In this document: piece by piece, positions 9,301 through 16,318 of the stretch
How the letters are laid out: each line of letters opens with the position of its first letter
Numbering within the stretch: the first letter of the stretch is position 1
From: Terrimicrobiaceae bacterium
Lineage (GTDB): Bacteria; Verrucomicrobiota; Verrucomicrobiia; Chthoniobacterales; Terrimicrobiaceae
NCBI GenBank assembly: GCA_018402345.1
Contig: JAGYIV010000014.1
Location: 202,972 to 266,971 of the forward strand
Length of the DNA stretch: 64,000 nt
Direction of reading: 5' to 3'
The notes under the pieces: generated by a model
Told to the model about the DNA's origin: nothing
Database searches by the model: none
What the model saw: the letters and a program-made list of their open reading frames with translations, nothing else
Made by a program: the position numbers and the translations under genes

Positions 9301-10271
9301 AGAATCTCGGACAACTTGACGCGGGCGACAATATCCTCGGGCTCAAGTGGAGCACGGACGGCGGGCGGTTGCTCGCCACCCCCTCGACCGGCGAGATTCT
9401 TGTGGCGGGGTTGGACAGCCTTTCCGTGCTGGAGCGACTTGCGGGGCATGGCATGGGGAACGGTGCCTCCGATTGGTTCCAGGACGCGCCGGTGACCTGC
9501 GGGTTCGACGGGAAAATCCGCCATGCCGGTCGCGAGATTGTTCCAGGGCGCGGCATGATCGACCGCGTCAAGTCGAATGCCGACCACACCCGGTTCGCAG
9601 CCGCGCAAAACCGCCGCCTGCATGTCTTCGGCGGGGCGGCGGAAATGGCATGCGTCATCGAGCTTCCCGCCTCCGCTGCCGATTTCGCATGGAGTCCCGT
9701 GAACCCCTCCGAAATCTCCACCGCTGGAGCCGGGGGAGCCTGTCTCTGGCGCGTCGGGGAGGACACACCCTTCGCGCGCTTCGATTGGGGCGGTGCGTGC
9801 CTCGGCGTCGAGTGGAGCGCCGACGGACGCTGGTTGGCCACCGCCGACCAAACACCCAGCGTGCACGTCTACGACATCCCGCGCGACCATCCGCTGCATA
9901 TTCAGGGCTTTGATGGCAAGGTGCGGGCGATGGCCTTCTCCCGCGACTCGAAACGCCTCGCCACTGCGGGAAGTCCTGTGGTCACCGTCTGGCCGTGCAA
10001 AGGCAAAAAAGGCCCCGAGGGCGCGACCCCGATCCAAGTTGATGGGAGCGAATCCGAGGTCATGGCGGTGGATTTTTCCCCGAAAACCGGCCAACTCGCC
10101 ACGGGCGACGGCGACGGCACCCTTCTCGTGGTTACGTTCGAGTCTGGTCAATTCCGCCGCAAGCGCACCAGGCTCGCCGCCGGGATTTCGGCCCTCGCCT
10201 GGCACCCCCAACTGCCGCTGCTGGCGATCGGACACGCCAGCGGAGAGGTCATGCTCCTCTCGCTGGATTGA
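9297..10271 (+). CDS. WD40 repeat protein, partner of COG0523 GTPase
   Basis: A 324-residue protein with repeated beta-propeller blades, for example [50 protein letters not shown] and [22 protein letters not shown]. It has no signal peptide, so it probably acts in the cytoplasm as a binding scaffold. The ATG at 9297 overlaps the GTPase stop. Tight coupling suggests the propeller works with the metal-chaperone GTPase, perhaps in recognising its client; this is an inference from position. Confidence 0.8.
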   Translation: MKNLGQLDAGDNILGLKWSTDGGRLLATPSTGEILVAGLDSLSVLERLAGHGMGNGASDWFQDAPVTCGFDGKIRHAGREIVPGRGMIDRVKSNADHTRFAAAQNRRLHVFGGAAEMACVIELPASAADFAWSPVNPSEISTAGAGGACLWRVGEDTPFARFDWGGACLGVEWSADGRWLATADQTPSVHVYDIPRDHPLHIQGFDGKVRAMAFSRDSKRLATAGSPVVTVWPCKGKKGPEGATPIQVDGSESEVMAVDFSPKTGQLATGDGDGTLLVVTFESGQFRRKRTRLAAGISALAWHPQLPLLAIGHASGEVMLLSLD

Positions 10272-10643
10272 CAACAGCGAGGAATAGTCTGGTGAGTGGA
10301 AATGGTTGGCGTTGATCCGCGTCAGGGCAAGCCACCAGCCTATCGACCTTCAATCCGATTTCGCGCGTCAACCGGCAAAGTTCGGCCTTGAGTTTCTGAC
10401 CTTGGTGTGCCACGTTGCCACCGCCTCAGGCGCACCTGTCATGCAATACGGTTCCGGCGACCCAGTTTATTTTGGTCATTGGTCTGAATTCATCGCGCTA
10501 CTCATGTTCCTAGCGGCTTGCATTAAGCATTCGCAATCAACGGGATGTGCTGCGCCAGAGGCTCAACGGCCGCCATTGCCCGGCCCACGGGACATCCCAT
10601 CCAGGCCGGCACGTTGGCCACGCAACGAAAAATCATACATATC
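10272..10643. other. 372-nt non-coding region upstream of RRM gene
   Basis: No convincing gene is seen here. A possible stem (GGGATGT at 10542-10548 with ACATCCC at 10592-10598) lies within 100 nt of the RRM start codon and could belong to a long structured leader. Bacterial RRM genes are often cold-regulated through their leaders, but nothing here proves that. Confidence 0.3.
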
Positions 10644-11273
10644 ATGTCATCAGAATACTCACCCAGCGGTTCACGCCGGCCCTCACGCCGAGGCGGCCGC
10701 GGTCCGCGTCGTTCCAATCGCACATCCACCCAACAATCGCCCAAAAAGCCTGCACCCAAGCAGTCCCTTTTTGCGAAGATTCTGGGTTTTTTAACCGGCA
10801 AGTCCGCTGAGGCGCCTGCTCCAGCGCACCGCCCACAAGCTCCGGTTGCCGAAACACCATCCAACGGCTCTGCATCCTCCCGAGGCAGCCGCGAGCGCCA
10901 ACCGCGCGCCGAGCGTCCCACCGGGATGCGTTCGCCTGAGATGGTCGAAGTCAGTTCGCCGCGGCTTTATGTTGGCAACTTGTCCTTCGACGCCTCCGAG
11001 AGCGATCTCTTCGATCTCTTCAATGGGGTGGGATCGGTCCAAAATGTCGAGGTGGTGGTGAACCGCCACACCATGCGCTCGAAGGGATTTGCCTTCGTGC
11101 AAATGCAAAGCATCGAAGAGGCCAAGCGTGCGGTCGATGAACTCCACAACAAGGACTACATGGGCCGCAAGTTGGTCGTGAGCGGAGCGAAAGCCCTCGA
11201 AGAGCGCCGCTCCGAGCGCGCTGAACAGACAGAGCCCGCCAGTGAGTCGGCCGAACAAGCCGCTGTTCAGTAA
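10644..11273 (+). CDS. RRM-domain RNA-binding protein
   Basis: A 209-residue protein with one RNA recognition motif at about residues 108-190. RNP2 is LYVGNLSF, RNP1 is KGFAFVQM, and the strand EEAKRAVDELHNKDYMGRKLVVS follows. The first 100 residues are basic and of low complexity (GSRRPSRRGGRGPRRSN and SKGSRERQP-like stretches) with one short hydrophobic patch, FAKILGFLTG. It likely binds single-stranded RNA in the cytoplasm; its targets are unknown. The 3' end overlaps miaA by 32 nt, which suggests co-transcription with a tRNA-modification enzyme. The start at 10644 lacks a strong Shine-Dalgarno sequence. Confidence 0.85.
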   Translation: MSSEYSPSGSRRPSRRGGRGPRRSNRTSTQQSPKKPAPKQSLFAKILGFLTGKSAEAPAPAHRPQAPVAETPSNGSASSRGSRERQPRAERPTGMRSPEMVEVSSPRLYVGNLSFDASESDLFDLFNGVGSVQNVEVVVNRHTMRSKGFAFVQMQSIEEAKRAVDELHNKDYMGRKLVVSGAKALEERRSERAEQTEPASESAEQAAVQ

Positions 11274-12192
11274 CTCAACATCATCCGCTTCCGAAGGGCC
11301 CTGTCCGGTCATCGTGACGGGGCCCACGGGAGTTGGAAAATCGGCCTTCGCGTGTGCATTGGCCGAGCGGATCGGGGGGGAAATCATCGGGGCCGATGCG
11401 TTTCAACTCTACCGCGGGATTCCGGTGCTCACCGCGCAGCCCAGAGCCGACCTTCAAGCACGTGTGCCGCATCATTTGTGTGGCATGCTGGATTTGTCTG
11501 ACAGTTATGACGCCGCCTCGTTTCTCCGCGATGCCGGAGAAAGCATTCGGGACATCCGATCGCGCGGGAGGGTGCCTGTGTTGGCCGGGGGAACCGGGTT
11601 GTATTTAAAAGCCATCACGCACGGGCTCGCAGAGATTCCATCGCCTGATCCCGCGTTGCGCGCGGAAATTTCCGCCCTTTCCTGTGAAGAGGCCCTGTCG
11701 CGACTTGGGGAGCTGGATGCTTTGGCAGTGTCGCAAATCGACACGCGAAATCCGGTGCGAGTGCGTCGGGCGCTCGAGATTGTGATTCAAACCGGCAAGC
11801 CGCTTGCGGCATCACGCACACAGTGGGCGGGGGGTGATTCCGCGATTCGCGGGATTGTCTTGCTGCGCGAGCGCGGGGAACTGAGGCGCCGGATCGAGGA
11901 GAATGTCGATGCGATGTTCGCCGATGGCGTGTGCGACGAGGTGGCGGCCGCCGCGAATGCTGGTCCGTGGGCGAGGAGGGCGATCGGGTTCAGCGAGGTC
12001 GAGGCGTTGCTGGAGGGGAGGATCGACATGGCGGCATGCCGCGAGGCGATGGTTCACGCCACGTGGCGGTATGCGAAGCGGCAAATGACTTGGTGCCGCA
12101 CGCAGTTCGGGTTTCCGGTCATCGCGCTGAGCGGGGAAGGGGTGTCCGGAACTGCCTTGGACGAGGCCGCCGGCATGTTGGGGCTCGGTTGA
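11242..12192 (+). CDS. miaA: tRNA dimethylallyltransferase
   Basis: Transfers a dimethylallyl group to N6 of adenosine 37 in tRNAs that read UNN codons. The 316-residue protein has the P-loop VTGPTGVGKSAFA, the substrate motif IIGADAFQLYRGIPVLTAQP (usually DSMQVYRGMDIGTAKP), VLAGGTGLYLKAI, and C-terminal TWRYAKRQMTWCR, which matches the usual T..YAKRQ.TW. The Asp-Ala-Phe for Asp-Ser-Met change is mild. The gene begins inside the end of the RRM gene. Confidence 0.93.
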   Translation: MSRPNKPLFSNSTSSASEGPCPVIVTGPTGVGKSAFACALAERIGGEIIGADAFQLYRGIPVLTAQPRADLQARVPHHLCGMLDLSDSYDAASFLRDAGESIRDIRSRGRVPVLAGGTGLYLKAITHGLAEIPSPDPALRAEISALSCEEALSRLGELDALAVSQIDTRNPVRVRRALEIVIQTGKPLAASRTQWAGGDSAIRGIVLLRERGELRRRIEENVDAMFADGVCDEVAAAANAGPWARRAIGFSEVEALLEGRIDMAACREAMVHATWRYAKRQMTWCRTQFGFPVIALSGEGVSGTALDEAAGMLGLG

Positions 12193-12282
12193 GGATTCCA
12201 GATTGAAAATCCTCCGGGCGTGGGCGAGGGTTTATCGGGTCAACACCTCCCTTGATCAATCACAGCCCCCGATTTTTTCAAC

Positions 12283-12810
12283 ATGTCCGCAACCTTCAGA
12301 ATCCTCTTTTTCGCCAGTGTGGCCGCAGGAGTGCTGTGGCTGGGAGGGTGCAAGACAAACGAAGCGATCGTGCGCTTGGAGGGGGATGGTGCCCCGCATG
12401 TTTACGTGCGGGATGTGGCGTTCTCGGAATACGGCATCGCCTCGTGGTATGGCGGGCGCTGGATCGGGAGGTTGACTGCGAATGGCGAGACCTACGCGCA
12501 GGGGGACATGACCGCCGCGCACAAGAAACTGCCCTTCGGCACGCGAGTAAGAGTTGTGGATCTGAAGACCGGCAACGATGTGGTGGTGCGGATCAATAAT
12601 CGCGGCCCGTTTGTGAAGGGGCGAGTCATCGATCTTAGCGTCAAAGCCGCGAAAGAACTCGGCACCTATGACCGCGGCATCGCCAAGGTGCGGGTGGATG
12701 TGTTGAAGGAGGTGCCGGTGTTGACCAAGCCCAACCGCAAGTTGAAACCGCTCTCCCAGACCGCACGCGCGACGCCATCGCCCACCCCCGGCGTCCGCAA
12801 AAAGGATTGA
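12283..12810 (+). CDS. rlpA: RlpA-like septal ring lipoprotein with catalytic-site substitution
   Basis: A 175-residue lipoprotein with lipobox LGGC (Cys23), followed by a double-psi beta-barrel: GIASWYGGRWIGRLTANGE, MTAAHKKLPFGTRVRV and VVRINNRGPFVKGRVIDLS. RlpA cleaves peptidoglycan strands lacking stem peptides in some bacteria. By spacing to the Pseudomonas enzyme, Glu69 and His80 match catalytic Glu120 and His131, while the Asp157 position is Asn106. Activity may therefore be reduced or lost, as in E. coli. There is no SPOR domain; the tail is basic and rich in Pro, Thr and Ser. Confidence 0.87.
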   Translation: MSATFRILFFASVAAGVLWLGGCKTNEAIVRLEGDGAPHVYVRDVAFSEYGIASWYGGRWIGRLTANGETYAQGDMTAAHKKLPFGTRVRVVDLKTGNDVVVRINNRGPFVKGRVIDLSVKAAKELGTYDRGIAKVRVDVLKEVPVLTKPNRKLKPLSQTARATPSPTPGVRKKD

Positions 12811-12986
12811 TGCCCGCAGTCAAGGCTTGCCGCTTGCGCGCCTGGTCGATGAGGGGTAGTGGTCTCGGGATGCATCCTGTGGTGAATATCGAAGACCCGG
12901 TGGGCAAGGTTGTTGGACGGCGGAAGCCTTCAGCAAAACTTGTTTCGTGCTCAAAGGAAACGGACTCCAACCGTCAGTGGGCGGCA

Positions 12987-13091
12987 ATGGAGTTTTTCCC
13001 GCGAATCAAGCCGGGAGTTTACAGGTTCAAATCCCATGAGGAGGCAGACCAATGGTTGATGGACCATATGATCCGGAAACCGGGGAACTGA
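12987..13091 (+). CDS. Small hypothetical protein upstream of nucleotidyltransferase
   Basis: A possible 34-residue product starting MEFFPRIKPGVYRFKSHEEADQW. It overlaps the next gene by 40 nt and contains that gene's Shine-Dalgarno sequence. The order small ORF then nucleotidyltransferase resembles antitoxin-toxin pairs, but I recognise no family for the small protein. A longer frame starting further upstream is possible. Confidence 0.4.
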   Translation: MEFFPRIKPGVYRFKSHEEADQWLMDHMIRKPGN

Positions 13092-13576
13092 TCCCGCGCG
13101 ATCCCTCCGTGGAGGATCTTGTTTCGCTCTGCCGGGAGCTTCACTCGCGGGGGGCGGTTTTCATCGTTGTCGGGGGGTTTTCAATCCGCGCCGCTGGTTA
13201 CGGCAGGCTAACGAAAGACATCGACCTCCTCATCGATACGGAGCTCGAAAACGAGGCCAAGGTTTACGCGGCGCTTGCCACGCTGCCGGACGGGTGCGTG
13301 CGCGAGTTGGAGCCCGGCGAGGTCGAAAAATACACGGTCGTGCGCGTGGCCGATGAGATCCTTGTGGACCTCATGGCCAAGGCTTCTGGTATTGATTATG
13401 CCGAGGCGTCGAAAAGCGTGGTGATCCACGAGATCGACGGCGTTCCAATTCCCTTCGCGAGCCCGGAACTTCTCTGGCGCATGAAATGCCGCGCGGGGAG
13501 GGAGAAGGACCGTGGCGACATCGAATTCCTGCGCCAATACTTCGCCGCGAGGGGCATCGTGCCTCCCGCGCCTTGA
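13052..13576 (+). CDS. Nucleotidyltransferase-fold protein (AbiEii/DUF6036-like)
   Basis: A 174-residue protein with the nucleotidyltransferase-type core IVVGGFSIRAAGYGRLTKDIDLLID (residues about 34-58), whose GG and DxD spacing fit the fold, and later SPELLWRMKCRAGREKDRGDIEFL. Proteins of this kind include toxin components and minimal nucleotidyltransferases that modify tRNA or proteins. A good ribosome-binding site (GAGGAGG at about 13037-13043) fixes the start at 13052. The pairing with the overlapping small ORF makes a toxin-antitoxin or defence role possible but unproven. Confidence 0.7.
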   Translation: MVDGPYDPETGELIPRDPSVEDLVSLCRELHSRGAVFIVVGGFSIRAAGYGRLTKDIDLLIDTELENEAKVYAALATLPDGCVRELEPGEVEKYTVVRVADEILVDLMAKASGIDYAEASKSVVIHEIDGVPIPFASPELLWRMKCRAGREKDRGDIEFLRQYFAARGIVPPAP

Positions 13577-13680
13577 GCGCCACGGTTTTTTGCGCCTTTC
13601 CAGTCGGGCGGGCGGGGGATTGAATCGTCGTGAATGAAATTTGGATGCCGTGTTGCGGGGTGGGTTGATGCGTTGCGGGA

Positions 13681-14853
13681 ATGCCGCAAGCGCGGGCGTT
13701 GGGGGTGGCGGTTTTCCTGTGGGCGGTCTACCTGTTGGTGATTGCGGGGATTGTGGCGGTGCAGCCAGACCGGCGCACGGTGACGCCAGAGTATCGGGAG
13801 GCTGCCGAGGAGTGGTGGGCCGGTGAGGATATCTACGAGGTGCGGATGCACGGGTATCTCTACCTTCCCCAGGCGGCGATTCTTTACACTCCCTTCGCGG
13901 CGTTGCCGATGAGGGTGGGCGAGCCGCTTTGGAGGCTGACCGGGCTTGGGCTGTTCGCGTGGTGCATCTGGCGACTGTGCGGGGTGTTCGGTGGCGGGAG
14001 GCGCGGAGTGTGGTTTTTGGTGGCCACGGTTGCGGCGGTGCCATCGAGTTTTTCCGCTGCGCGAAATGGGCAGATGAATCTCGCCATGGCAGCGTTGTTG
14101 GGATTGGCGGCGGTGGATTTGGGGAGACACGCATGGAATCGCGCTTCGCTGTCTTTGTTGCTCTCCGTGGCGCTGAAGCCGCTCGGGGTCGTGCCGTGCC
14201 TGTTGGCCGGAGCGTGCCATGTGAAGCCGATGGTGTGGCGCCTGCTGGCGGGGGCGACGGTTCTTGCGGCGGTGGCATTTTTGCATGCGAATCCCGAATA
14301 CGTCGCGCGCCAGTATGAATTGTTCGTCGAGACGATGCAGATCGCGAGAAAGCCCAAGCAATCCCTCTTTTGCGATATCCAAGGCATGTTTTGGGCGTTC
14401 GGGTTCCATCCGCCCGAGGTGGCGATGACACTCCTGCGCATGGCGGCGGCGGGGGGAACGCTTGGGGTGGCGTGGCTTGCGATGCGGAGATATGAAGCGG
14501 CCCGCGCGGGGTTTGTGTGCATGCTGTTGGCGGCTTGGTATCTCCTGCTGTTTAATCCCAGGACCGAGACAAATTCCTATGTGCTCATCGCGCCCTTTGT
14601 CGGGGTGCTTGTGGCGTCGGCGCTATGGAATCCTGCCTCGGTGCGGCGGTTGGGTTGGCTTGCCGGATACGCGTTTGTCCTGAGCTGCGAAAATTGGGGA
14701 CCGTTGCATGCGGTGACTAACTTGTGGCTGAAGGCGGCGGCAACGCTGCTTTTTGGGGTGGTGCTGGTTCGCGATGTGTTGGCCGCGAGGAATCCGCTGG
14801 GGCTTCGTGCGGGCGGGGAAGACGAGGTGATCCTGGTGGAGCGGGGAAATTGA
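13681..14853 (+). CDS. GT87-like (DUF2029) polytopic membrane glycosyltransferase
   Basis: A 390-residue membrane protein with about nine to ten hydrophobic segments. Family-like features are an acidic residue pair after the first helix (TVTPEYREAAEEWWAGEDIYE), the aromatic-Pro motif YLYLPQAAILYTPFAALP, ARNGQMNLAMAALLGLA, and SLLLSVALKPLG. This pattern is typical of DUF2029/GT-C enzymes, which transfer sugars from polyprenyl-phosphate donors outside the cytoplasm. An in-frame stop 13 nt upstream fixes the start near 13681. Donor and acceptor are unknown. Confidence 0.75.
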   Translation: MPQARALGVAVFLWAVYLLVIAGIVAVQPDRRTVTPEYREAAEEWWAGEDIYEVRMHGYLYLPQAAILYTPFAALPMRVGEPLWRLTGLGLFAWCIWRLCGVFGGGRRGVWFLVATVAAVPSSFSAARNGQMNLAMAALLGLAAVDLGRHAWNRASLSLLLSVALKPLGVVPCLLAGACHVKPMVWRLLAGATVLAAVAFLHANPEYVARQYELFVETMQIARKPKQSLFCDIQGMFWAFGFHPPEVAMTLLRMAAAGGTLGVAWLAMRRYEAARAGFVCMLLAAWYLLLFNPRTETNSYVLIAPFVGVLVASALWNPASVRRLGWLAGYAFVLSCENWGPLHAVTNLWLKAAATLLFGVVLVRDVLAARNPLGLRAGGEDEVILVERGN

Positions 14854-14866
14854 CAAGCAGGAGGAC

Positions 14867-14885
14867 TGTATTAATTTCAAATACA
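14867..14885. promoter_or_regulatory. Putative operator of first PIN toxin-antitoxin module
   Basis: The inverted repeat TGTATT - 7 nt - AATACA ends at the first base of the antitoxin start codon. Ribbon-helix-helix antitoxins usually bind such palindromes to repress their own operon, so autoregulation is likely. Confidence 0.45.
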
Positions 14886-15103
14886 TGCGAGCCACGCTCA
14901 CAGTCAGTCTCCCCGAGGATTTGAACCGCGAGTTGTCCCGATTGGTGAAGCGCAAGGGAATGAGTCGCAGTTCGGTTGTTCAAAACGCGTTGCGCCGTCA
15001 AATTGCCTTGGAGCGTTTTCGTGACATCAGGGACCAGCTTGTTCCCAAGGCGGGAAAAGCGGGATTTCATACCGACGAGGATGTGTTCGACGCGGTTTCG
15101 TGA
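14885..15103 (+). CDS. CopG/ribbon-helix-helix antitoxin
   Basis: A 72-residue protein whose N-terminus MRATLTVSLPEDLNRELSRLVKRKGMSRSSVVQNAL is a typical ribbon-helix-helix DNA-binding domain. The C-terminal tail would bind and neutralise the PIN toxin. It overlaps the toxin gene by 4 nt (GTGA). Upstream lie a GAGGA-type ribosome-binding site and a palindrome suited to autoregulation. Confidence 0.85.
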   Translation: MRATLTVSLPEDLNRELSRLVKRKGMSRSSVVQNALRRQIALERFRDIRDQLVPKAGKAGFHTDEDVFDAVS

Positions 15104-15507
15104 GGATTATTTTCGACACGAATGTTCTGTTTGCCGCGTTTGTGGCCCATGGAACCTGCGCGGGTCTTTACGAGGAATGCCTGTTGAAGGGGAGGATCGT
15201 GGTTTCCAAGGTGATCCTTGAGGAGTTGCGGGAGAAACTGCTGGTCAAAGCCAAGTTGACGGCTGCCGAGGTTGGAGAAGTTCTATCCGCTGTGCAGAGT
15301 GACGCGGAGATTGTGGATGTGAGTCCGCTGGAGTTTCCCGTCTGCCGGGATTCGGATGACGACTGGGTGCTGGCAACGGCACGCTCCGGGAGCGCGGATG
15401 CGTTGGTGACCGGAGACAACGATTTGCTGGTGCTGGGCGGTTTTGATGGCATTCCGATTGTGACCCCTCGCGAGTGTCTTGGATTACTGCGGAGGGCACA
15501 GGGATAG
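15100..15507 (+). CDS. PIN-domain toxin (putative TA system toxin component, PIN family)
   Basis: A 135-residue PIN-domain ribonuclease: MRIIFDTNVLFAAFVAHG carries the first catalytic Asp, VILEELREKLL the Glu, and DSDDDWVLATARSGSADALVTGDNDLL the later acidic cluster. Such toxins cleave RNA, often tRNA, when the antitoxin is lost. A GTG start overlaps the antitoxin stop, so translation is coupled. The end of the gene lies 59 nt from the end of a second, convergent PIN module. Confidence 0.87.
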   Translation: MRIIFDTNVLFAAFVAHGTCAGLYEECLLKGRIVVSKVILEELREKLLVKAKLTAAEVGEVLSAVQSDAEIVDVSPLEFPVCRDSDDDWVLATARSGSADALVTGDNDLLVLGGFDGIPIVTPRECLGLLRRAQG

Positions 15508-15566
15508 GGTTTGTTTCAGTCAGGGGCGGGGAAGATGATCCTGCTGGAGCGTGGGGCGTGGGTGAC

Positions 15567-15980
15567 TCACCAGAGAACGCGGATTTTTTGTTTTTTGGCG
15601 GTGTGGTGGATTTCCTCGTCGGCTGTCACCAGCACGAGGCCAAGGTGCCTGCAGGCCGCAACGAGGGCGCGATCGGCAGGATCAAGGTGCATGCCTTTTC
15701 GGTTGCGTTTTTGCCAGTCCAACTGGGCAGAATCCCAGGCGATATCTGCATCCGTGTGAATGAAATGGTATGTCTCGGCGATTGCACGGATTGCCTTAAG
15801 CGGATTGGCCGCTGAGATTCTCCCGGCGGCAAAATGGCGGGCGAGTTCGTAGAGGGTGACATCGAGAACGCACAAGTCAGCAATCGGTGAGGTATCAATC
15901 GCTGTGCGGGCGGCGGGGCTCAAGGAGGCGGGATTTGTGGCGTGGGCCCACACAACATGGGTGTCGAGCAGATACCTCAT
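15567..15980 (-). CDS. VapC-type PIN-domain toxin
   Basis: A 137-residue PIN ribonuclease: MRYLLDTHVVWAHATNP (first Asp), LDVTLYELARHFAAGR (Glu), DPADRALVAACRHLGLVLVTADEEI (acidic cluster). It belongs to the VapC group distinct from the toxin at 15100. The start at 15980 overlaps its antitoxin by 4 nt. The module faces the first PIN module tail to tail. Confidence 0.87.
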   Translation of the reverse strand: MRYLLDTHVVWAHATNPASLSPAARTAIDTSPIADLCVLDVTLYELARHFAAGRISAANPLKAIRAIAETYHFIHTDADIAWDSAQLDWQKRNRKGMHLDPADRALVAACRHLGLVLVTADEEIHHTAKKQKIRVLW

Positions 15981-16207
15981 GGAGTCGGGGAGTCTTCATT
16001 CCACGGAGGGAGAGCGGACTCGCCGGGTTGGATGGTGCCGCTGCCATTCAAAAAGCCGGCGACCGAGGCTCCTGTTTTGCCCGAGTCGGACAGTGCCCCT
16101 GCGATTGTCTCCTTGAGAAAGCGTGAGACCGGTGTGTTGCGACGCCGCGCCTCCCGGCGAATTTCGGCTTCCAATGGGGGATCTGCATGAAAAGACAGAG
16201 TGCTCAT
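15977..16207 (-). CDS. Antitoxin partner of VapC-type toxin
   Basis: A 76-residue protein with a ribbon-helix-helix-like N-terminus (STLSFHADPPLEAEIRREARRRNTPVSRFLKETIAG) and an acidic, Pro-rich tail suited to toxin binding. It precedes and overlaps the PIN toxin gene. A perfect 14-bp palindrome begins 5 bp upstream of its start codon. Confidence 0.75.
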   Translation of the reverse strand: MSTLSFHADPPLEAEIRREARRRNTPVSRFLKETIAGALSDSGKTGASVAGFLNGSGTIQPGESALPPWNEDSPTP

Positions 16208-16212
16208 ATAGG

Positions 16213-16226
16213 TTTTCTATAGAAAA
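16213..16226. promoter_or_regulatory. Putative operator of second PIN toxin-antitoxin module
   Basis: The perfect palindrome TTTTCTATAGAAAA lies just upstream of the antitoxin start codon at 16207, overlapping a second repeat TATAG-N5-CTATA (16207-16221). The position fits an autoregulatory antitoxin-binding site. Confidence 0.5.
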
Positions 16227-16318
16227 GTGGTGTGATTGTCAAAATTCACAGGCCGGGCATGTTTGCAGGCCGCGAATTGGCGGTTTCAGGTGGAGGCGGG
16301 GTGTGGTTAGTTAGGGAT

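Noticed and set aside
10306..10794. Open frame upstream of and overlapping the RRM gene
   Set aside because: No conserved motif and a different frame from the RRM protein; composition is like non-coding sequence.
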